From Rhea pennata (Eukaryota; Chordata; Aves; Rheiformes; Rheidae): a stretch of 64,000 bases of DNA. Below the pieces are notes generated by a model. It ran no database searches and was not told the origin of the DNA. It saw only the letters and a list, made by a program, of their open reading frames with translations. The position numbers were made by a program, and so were the translations under genes. Positions 57,301 to 64,000 of the stretch are shown here, in pieces. Position 1 is the stretch's first letter, and the number at the start of each line of letters is the position of its first letter. The DNA is taken from contig NC_084677.1 of assembly GCF_028389875.1 (NCBI RefSeq), positions 10,954,017 to 11,018,016 on the forward strand, written 5' to 3'.

Positions 57301-60300
57301 CATAGCTGGCAAGAGCATGAATGAAAATCATCCCAAATGCCAGACTAATTACTGGCCTTTTGTTCCAGTGAATCTGGATCTGAAATAATGTTAGCTAGTA
57401 CTAATGTAAACTGAAACAGAAGTGGTTCTATTCATGCTGACCAAGATGAAAGTGAATACCTCCCTGTGATATGGACAGAGAAAGGCTTATTCTGCCTATG
57501 CTTGAGCTCTGCAGTGTGAATGATGCGTAGACATGTTAGCATGGGATTTTGTTGAATTGAGTATACTGTGATTCTCAGGATGCTACACCAACTGTAGGAG
57601 GGTTTCTTATCCCAACAGGAAGCATATACTGTTTTGTTTTGTTTTGTTTTTTATCATAGAAAGGAGAGCTACATTTGCCCCCTACTTTGCTGGTTTATTG
57701 TACTTACATGTGGCGATTTTTTGTCTGAACTTCATATGTCCATCTTGTTATTTAACTCGCTAGACTCTCTCTAGGCACCCTGTGGGCGCTCTGGTTGGGG
57801 CTCCAACTTTGTTTCGCATGCTCGTGCAGAATGATCTCTCCAGGTATGTCAAGAGATAATTTACTAACATTTAGTTACCTTAACTACGCTTTAATGATCT
57901 CCCAGATCTAGCTGTTTAACCCAATATAGGGGAGTAATTTAGTTAAACTATCCTTTGTGAAAAGACAATCATACAAAATGTGTGGATTTTACAGAATTTG
58001 GTGATCAGGCACAGAGGAACTTGATTCCCTCAGTGCGTAACTTCATGTGGCCATTGTACATCATCCTCTGCACCAGTTTCTCACTGACTTGGCTGCTGCT
58101 CATTCCTCCCTTTTCACACCATTTCATTTGGGCTGTTGCAGAGGATCAACAATCAGGGCTTTGACTCAGCAAATCCCTATGTGATTGGTTATAAACATGT
58201 GCTCAAGTCTCAGCTGACTCCAGCAAAAGCTTTACTTTAGGTTTCATGTGCTTTGACTGTTAGTACTGGTGTGCATAATGTTGAGCCCAGACTAAGTCTG
58301 GAGCCAAAGTATCAGTAGCCAAACTCGCAGAAATCCCCTGATTTCCACACTCCACGAGAATAGCTGTCCCAGTAGCCAGCTCTCTACTATCATTTGTTTA
58401 TCCTTGCATACCATTTTGCTACCAGAGACACCTGGAAACTAAACAGGTCCTTGTGTTGGCCAGTAGATTCAAGTCCTCTCTTGGTTTTTAACTCCTTGTT
58501 AAGCTACAAATTCATGAACCTGAAGTACTGCGTGAGTGGTGGGGAACCAGTCAACCCAGAAGTCATGGAGCAGTGGAAAAGCAAGACAGGGCTGGACATC
58601 CATGAAATATATGGCCAGACTGAAACGGTACGTTTATAGGATCAATATTCTGTTAGATACTGTAATTCTTTTTTGCTTTACTGCATTTTAATGTTTATTT
58701 TCCAAGAACACAGCCTGTTTCTTCCTTAGTGTTTCTGTGAATGCTGCAGTAACCTCTTTCACAAATAAGCACTTAAGGAATTGTCTTACATGGCTTTTTT
58801 TTTTACAAAACCTGCCAGAAACATGGGTTGTTGGGAGAGGATGCACTCTAATTTTTACATAACTGTTTCTAAGTATATTAAAGTGAATGTGATAGATGAA
58901 GGCATAGCTTGTGTCTAAGGAAAAAAGACTGGCTAGGAGGAGGCATGAATTTTGTAGAGGTAAAGGACCAGAGTTCTTTTGGAGAGTTCCTTGATCTTGC
59001 TTATTTGTACCATGTGGCACAGACATACAGGATGCTGAGGATCTTAATTCCTCACTTTAGAAGTATGTTAGAGAATACATCTAATGAATTCAATGTGAGT
59101 ATAGTTTACTTGCTTACTGTAGCTAAAACTTGATTTTGGTTGTGATTTTTGCAGGGAATCATCTGCTCTGTTTTTAAAGGAATGAAGATTAAACCTGGAT
59201 CAATGGGAAAAGCAGCTCCCTTTTATGATGTTCAGGTTTGTTAATGTATTTTGTTGGCCACTGTTTAGATGGTTTTAATAAGGTTGGGGTTTTTTTTTTT
59301 CCACTGGAGTAAAATATATACTGTTTTTCACTCTAGATCATAGACAAAGATGCTAATATTCTGCCTCCAGGACAAGAAGGGGAGATTGCTATCAGAAGCA
59401 AACCTATAAGACCACTTGGTTTTTTCTCTAAATATGTAGTAAGGAGTTTATTTTATGCTTCCCCACACACGCATCCCAAGTCTTCCAAAAATATCTCTAA
59501 TTCCATGGTGGTTACATGGGTACAAAGGCTCTGTATTTTCCTCCAGTTTCCAGACTTACTAGCCTGTCTTTGATTCGTGAACTACAGTAGCAATCTGTCT
59601 AGAAAGAATCTGCAAAGATTTAGTTCAGAATAGAATGGGAAAATGTAGATCCAGGCTTCAGTTTATCCCATTCTTTGATTCAGATTTTGGTTCAAAACCT
59701 TTAAAATCTGCATCTGAAAAAATAGTTAAAAAGCTTTTCCCTAATATATCCTTACCAGTAATCATGGTCTCACTGAGGAGTACGTACATGCAGTGTACAC
59801 TATCTGAGAAGCTATTTAAATATCTATGTTGAGGATTGACCAAGAGATCAAAAAAACTAGAGCAGAACTGAGTAACTGATTTGTTTGAATTGGTGGCAAT
59901 TAGAAAAGGGAAGAGAAGAATTTGTCTGAGGTTGAGGCAAAAAAAGTATTTTCAAGCATTAAAACTGGAAATCTTTTTTTAAAAAGTCAGTCATGAACTT
60001 AACAATGAACTTAACATTATGTGTATCATAGCATAATGTATAGCTAACAAATATGCAAAATTTAAACTCCTATTTGTAAACCACTGCAAGGATAACCCTA
60101 AGAAAACAGCAGCAACTGAACGTGGGGATTTTTTTGTCACTGGGGACAGAGGGACTATGGATGAAGATGGATACTTTTGGTTTATTGGAAGACAGGACGA
60201 TATCATCATTTCTTCAGGGTCAGTTTGCATGCTTATTTTCTAAATCTGTTATATAGACTTAAAAGTTGTGCTCTGACAAGTTTCTGACATGGTGGTCCTA

Positions 60301-62747
60301 TGGTAAATGCACTGGCCTGTGACTTAGGAATACTGACTTTTGTTATTAAGTTTTCATATATCTGCAGTATCATCTTGATCATGTCAGTGGCATCCCTGCA
60401 CCTCTGTTTTCCCTTCAGCATCTCATCTGTTTAAACACAGTGTGGAGATTTGTGGTAGAGGAGGGATATTAAATTATGTGGGTTTTTTTTAACTGAAATT
60501 GAAGGTCATTTTTTATCAAAGTCAAAAAGCATTGAAAAGTTTTATTTTGCACATATTGAAATGAAATGATTAGATATTTTATAGTGCTTGGCATGATGAA
60601 GCCCTTATATGATGTGATACCATAACATGGCATCAGCTGCTGCTACAGACCCCAGCTGTGTGGAAGATGCAGGCACAGTCAGAAAGCTGCCAAGAAATGG
60701 GGAGAGTTAGAAGTAGCCAGTGCCCCGACAGTCCTCCATCACGCAACCATCATGACATGTTCCTGCTTTCTAACACATTTCCGTTTTACCTAAATATTCT
60801 GTAGTGTTGTTTTAAAAAACAATTAAAGCAATTAAAAGATTTCTTGATATTGGTTTTCATAAAACTAAATCCTTCATTATTCTCTCCTTATCTAGGTATC
60901 GCATTGGGCCATTTGAAGTAGAGAGTGCCCTGCTAGAGCACCCAGCAGTAGCAGAAACAGCTGTTGTCAGCAGCCCAGATCCCCTCAGAGGAGAGGTAAT
61001 GATGCTGAACAGCAGTTGGGGAAGCCATATGCTTGTTTAAATATGTAGCTATATAAAGCAGTTCCTGCTTACTGAATAATGTACAATTATAAGGCAGTCA
61101 TGTCACCATGGATAACGAGTAAAAATCTTTCCCATTTACATACCCTACTCTTCTTAGTTTTTGTTCATCCCAAGAGGGTTGTCTCTATAGATAACATTAC
61201 AGTGACATGCTTTTCCCTCATCAGCCCTTCTTGTTATTAAACACTTACCTACACACTGAAATTGTCTTTTCTAGCTATCTCAGTGTAGCCAAAGTTATAT
61301 TATAACTGATTCAGCATTAGACTTGGCCTGAATGTATGAGGAAAGCGCAGTCCTACTCTGAGATGATACATGGCTATTGTCCCCAGTGTGAATGTCAGAC
61401 AAATAAAATATCCCTTAGCTTCAGGGAAAACTCTGCCGAGGTACCTGTTAACCTCTTCTTCTAGATGCCCTCTGAGAGAATAAAGCATATTCTCTTACTG
61501 TGAAATGAAGGTCAGAAAACTGCACTTTCAACTTTTCTTTCTTCACATATGTAAGTTGGGCACAACCACTTTATACATTATGCTGGTTTCTTTGTTCCTC
61601 CCTTTTGCATGTCATGTGTCAGAGACATACTACTAGTTGGTAAATAGTATATCTTCTCTTAAAAATTGATGGTATCAGATCACTTTTATTGCTTTTATCT
61701 TGTAGGTTGTGAAAGCATTTGTGGTCCTGTCCTCCACCTTTTCATGTGGTGACCTGGATAGCTTAGCCCATGAGTTACAGGAGCATGTCAAGAAAACTAC
61801 TGCTCCCTACAAGTATCCAAGAAAGGTAAATACTTCTGAATAAAATTTTAAACAGAGTGCACATCCATAGATCTCAGGAGAATTATTATTTGGGTTTCCA
61901 TGACTGATCTGAAAGAGACAATGGTCAAGATTCAGGTAGAGAACTAACTCTAGAAAACCTTTCCTAAATATCATTAGTTTGGTATTTTTTATTTAGAATA
62001 AAGTTATTTGTTCAAACCTTACAAATATTTCTAGGCTGAGTGTGATATGCTAGTTAAATCTTCTCCATATTCTGAGTCAGGGTCAAAATCATAATTCTCC
62101 ATCTTTTACTTCATCTTTAACTAAACACTCTCCAGTGACTTTAGTGGAAGTACATGACTGAATCTGAATAAGGATTTATCCACTGTTCCTCACAGTAAAC
62201 AAATAGAAAGAATACAGGAGGGTACACATGGTGTTTCTCAGAAATCCCAACACTACAAGAAAGCAGCCACTAGCAGAAGTTTAGTTCACTTGTGCAGAAC
62301 TCAAAGAAACAAAGTCCAAGACTTTGTTCCAATAACATCCTTTCTCTTTTCTTTTTCCATTTATCTCTATCCTCTGATATCTTTTGGCACTTCATCCTTC
62401 CACTCCAGGACATAATTTAGTTAGTGGGGTGGCAGCTACATAGATATTTGGCCATCTAGGCAGCCAAAGAAATTGTTGTACAAGATGTGCATTGTGTTGA
62501 TGTGCATTGATTTGGCTTGGACTCGATCCTTTAGGCAAGCAGTTCTTACTGATGGTGTGCTCCTAGTTTTTCGGAAGAGCTGAGAGCCAGTCTTGCAAAA
62601 CCAACTCAGATGGACTTTGTAGAGAGTATGCTACATTGTTTTCTGTCTTTTTTTATGTAGATGGAATTTGTCCAACAACTGCCAAAGACAGTCACTGGGA
62701 AGATCAAGAGGAGTGAGCTGAGGAACAAAGAGTGGGGACGGATGTAA
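54124..62747 (+). CDS. ACSM medium-chain acyl-CoA synthetase, copy 2 (13 exons, 580 aa)
   Basis: Joins 54124-54324, 54912-55122, 55544-55751, 56105-56248, 56962-57118, 57764-57843, 58504-58627, 59155-59235, 59337-59438, 60091-60218, 60896-60995, 61706-61825 and 62661-62747 to 580 residues with no stop or frameshift. Exon lengths are identical to copy 1 throughout. The reaction and location should be the same: ATP-dependent activation of medium-chain acids in mitochondria. TSGTTGSPK (229-237), YGQTE (370-374), TGD (453-455), GRQDD (469-473) and catalytic K566 are present. Oddities against copy 1: residues 239-254 are rewritten (conserved Gly 249 and 254 become Arg and Glu), Lys276 becomes Val, Trp279 becomes Leu and Gly369 before YGQTE becomes Ile. 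These suggest changed substrate use or relaxed selection. It is an ACSM3/4/5-type paralogue; which one needs a tree. Confidence 0.94.
54912..55122 (+). CDS. ACSM copy 2 exon 2
   Basis: Encodes [20 protein letters not shown], then [18 protein letters not shown]. Acceptor TTTCGTAG, donor GTCAGT, phase 1 out. Confidence 0.95.
55544..55751 (+). CDS. ACSM copy 2 exon 3
   Basis: Encodes [20 protein letters not shown] and [10 protein letters not shown]. Near-identical in wording to copy 1 exon 3, which shows the recent tandem origin best. Acceptor TTCCAG, donor GTGAGT. Confidence 0.95.
56105..56248 (+). CDS. ACSM copy 2 exon 4 (ATP-binding motif, altered loop)
   Basis: Encodes [19 protein letters not shown], then [15 protein letters not shown]. 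The phosphate-binding motif is canonical, but the segment after it lacks the GxGF...SGR pattern seen in copy 1. Acceptor TTTCAAAG, donor AG/GTATGA. Confidence 0.93.
56962..57118 (+). CDS. ACSM copy 2 exon 5
   Basis: Encodes [20 protein letters not shown], then [18 protein letters not shown]. The family's WVKSAW is replaced by WIVTSL. Acceptor TGTATTAG, donor AAT/GTAAGG. Confidence 0.94.
57630..57651. repeat. (TTTTG)n short tandem repeat
   Basis: Four copies of TTTTG then a T run, in intron 5 of ACSM copy 2. Confidence 0.85.
57764..57843 (+). CDS. ACSM copy 2 exon 6
   Basis: Encodes [20 protein letters not shown] and VQNDLS. Acceptor CTCGCTAG, donor AG/GTATGT. Confidence 0.94.
58504..58627 (+). 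CDS. ACSM copy 2 exon 7 (YGQTE motif)
   Basis: Encodes [18 protein letters not shown] and [12 protein letters not shown]. The residue before YGQTE is Ile instead of the usual Gly. Acceptor TTGTTAAG, donor ACG/GTACGT. Confidence 0.95.
59155..59235 (+). CDS. ACSM copy 2 exon 8
   Basis: 27 codons encode [20 protein letters not shown] and PFYDVQ. Acceptor TTTTTGCAG, donor CAG/GTTTGT. Confidence 0.95.
59337..59438 (+). CDS. ACSM copy 2 exon 9
   Basis: 34 codons encode [20 protein letters not shown] and [10 protein letters not shown]. Acceptor CACTCTAG, donor GTA/GTAAGG. Confidence 0.95.
60091..60218 (+). CDS. ACSM copy 2 exon 10 (TGD and hinge)
   Basis: Encodes [20 protein letters not shown] and [12 protein letters not shown]. 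Acceptor ACTGCAAG, donor GG/GTCAGT. Confidence 0.95.
60896..60995 (+). CDS. ACSM copy 2 exon 11
   Basis: Encodes [20 protein letters not shown] and [12 protein letters not shown]. Acceptor TTATCTAG, donor GAG/GTAATG. Confidence 0.95.
61706..61825 (+). CDS. ACSM copy 2 exon 12
   Basis: 40 codons encode [18 protein letters not shown] and [17 protein letters not shown]. Acceptor TCTTGTAG, donor AAG/GTAAAT. Confidence 0.95.
62661..62747 (+). CDS. ACSM copy 2 exon 13 (catalytic lysine, stop)
   Basis: 28 codons plus TAA encode [20 protein letters not shown] and NKEWGRM. The catalytic Lys in GKI is kept. Acceptor TTTATGTAG. Confidence 0.95.
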   Translation: MEFVQQLPKTVTGKIKRSELRNKEWGRM

Positions 62748-64000
62748 CATTGTTTGGAAGCTTACAGTTTCTTCCATTCAGTTAACACTGTGTAAATTTC
62801 TCTGGTATAACTGCCCTCCTTATCTGTTTTTTTTTTAAAGCTTGAGTATCTAAAATCACAGATAAAGCCAAGATGTAACGTTCAAGTCTGCTTGCAAAGC
62901 CTCTAATGTCAAACCATGGTTTCAGCTTCTGAAGCATGGCTGAGAAAAAGAACATGCTGTACAACTCCATTCTAGCCTTGAATGTCCCAAAGATCACCAT
63001 GAATTGGCTGGTGACCCATCTCTTTAATTTAGCAGCCAGAGCAATGAAAACTTGATGTTGATGGTGACTGCCTAACTCCAAGCTTCAGAAAAGGACAGGG
63101 TTGGATCTGAGTGGTTCAGATGCTCTGTTCTTAAAAGGCAGCATACTTTCAGCAGAAAGCAGTCCTCCTAGCATTTACTGAAAGTGGAAAGACTCCTCTG
63201 TAGTGATATCACTGTATCACCTTTATAGACCTCTCTGTTTAAAACACATATTGGTAACAAGCGGGGCCACCTTCTCCCATGCTCATCAAGAACTGTCTGA
63301 TACCAACAGTAGTTACAGCTTTGTTGCTCACCCTCTATACTGATCTTCACACATAGACAAAAGTCCTGTACTGCTTCTAATGGTCTGTGATAAGAAGTTT
63401 GCTTTTGGATGACTGATCTACTCTATAGAACAGACCAAAGCTGTTTGCCATGCTGGCTGCTTGCTGGAGGATGAGGCCATCATAGCAGATGTTCAGACAG
63501 TAGTGAAACCAATGAACAAACTGCTGTGATCCGGATGGTCACATCTCTGTTAATGTTTAGCTTTATGAAGAAGCATGTACTGACAAGCCTTACTTGTCAC
63601 AATTGCATGAGCAATAGTGTGCCATGTTTTAAGGTTATACTAGTTCTTAGCTGCTTGACCTCAGGCTTTTTAAAATCTTTTCTACTCAAAAAAATATTTC
63701 ATTTTCTGTGGTGAATTTTCATTAGTTGACAAAAATGTCTCCAGGCTTCAACAGTTGCATTCATTAAGCAAGACATTGCTGGAGAACAGCAGCATCTCTG
63801 AGCAGGAAAGAAAGTCTTTTGCAGCTGTGTCTTACTGCTTGGAGTTCTCTGTCTGCTACCATCATACAGTGAGATTTGGAGAACGCTACTTTTGAGAAAA
63901 GAATATATTTTATTTGTTGAGATTAAACACTTCGGTTATGTCAATGAAGTAACTTCTGTACTAGTGACTGCTGAAATGAAAGCAAATGTCAATAAATAGT
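62748..64000 (+). other. 3' UTR/flank of ACSM copy 2
   Basis: 1.25 kb after the stop codon with no open frame of note; ends at an AATAAA. Confidence 0.5.
63991..63996 (+). terminator. Possible polyadenylation signal AATAAA, ACSM copy 2
   Basis: AATAAA 1.24 kb after the stop codon, at the very end of the window. I noticed no AATAAA closer to the stop on this strand. It could also be unrelated, since downstream sequence is not visible. Confidence 0.3.

Noticed and set aside
1-64000. CRISPR arrays, bacterial operons, phage or integron features
   Set aside because: The window is vertebrate nuclear DNA; no regularly spaced direct repeats or prokaryotic gene organisation are present.
1-64000. Endogenous retrovirus or LTR element
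   Set aside because: No LTR pair, primer-binding site or gag/pol-like reading frame was seen; all retrotransposon coding traces are CR1-type.

Overview
The window looks like vertebrate, specifically avian, nuclear DNA. Genes are split into short exons with GT..AG introns. The interspersed repeats are CR1 LINE fragments. One repeat (42804-42931) is a tRNA-Ile-headed SINE with a CR1 tail, an architecture known from passerine birds (TguSINE1-like), so a songbird or close relative is the best guess. The gene order matches the mammalian PDILT-ACSM block (human 16p12).

Layout. Positions 1-5.8 kb are downstream flank with no gene I can recognise, plus one minus-strand CR1 copy. The minus strand from 35177 down to 5928 carries an 11-exon gene that I reconstruct as PDILT, the testis-type protein disulfide isomerase-like ER chaperone. 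It has a signal peptide, a-b-b'-a' PDI domains, two non-canonical active sites (SQLS and SYDC instead of CGHC) and a C-terminal KVEL ER-retrieval-type tail. All splice junctions are in phase over 525 codons, but exon 7 carries an in-frame TGA (codon 320, positions 14448-14446) where the family has arginine. Positions 35.2-38.5 kb separate PDILT from the divergently transcribed ACSM genes.

The plus strand then holds two complete head-to-tail ACSM (medium-chain acyl-CoA synthetase) genes, 38603-49301 and 54124-62747. Each has 13 coding exons and encodes 580 residues, and every one of the 13 exons has the same length in the two copies. The first copy keeps all the family's canonical motifs. The second keeps the adenylation core but has several unusual changes in and near the acyl/CoA pocket. 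Both should be mitochondrial matrix enzymes that activate medium-chain acids to acyl-CoA. The window ends 1.25 kb after the second stop codon, at a possible polyadenylation signal.

The two ACSM genes are a tandem duplicate pair likely acting in the same pathway. PDILT is functionally unrelated and shares only the ancient synteny. Most short ORFs in the window are chance frames in introns or repeats. The exon models come from reading splice sites and family conservation by eye; no alignment was run.
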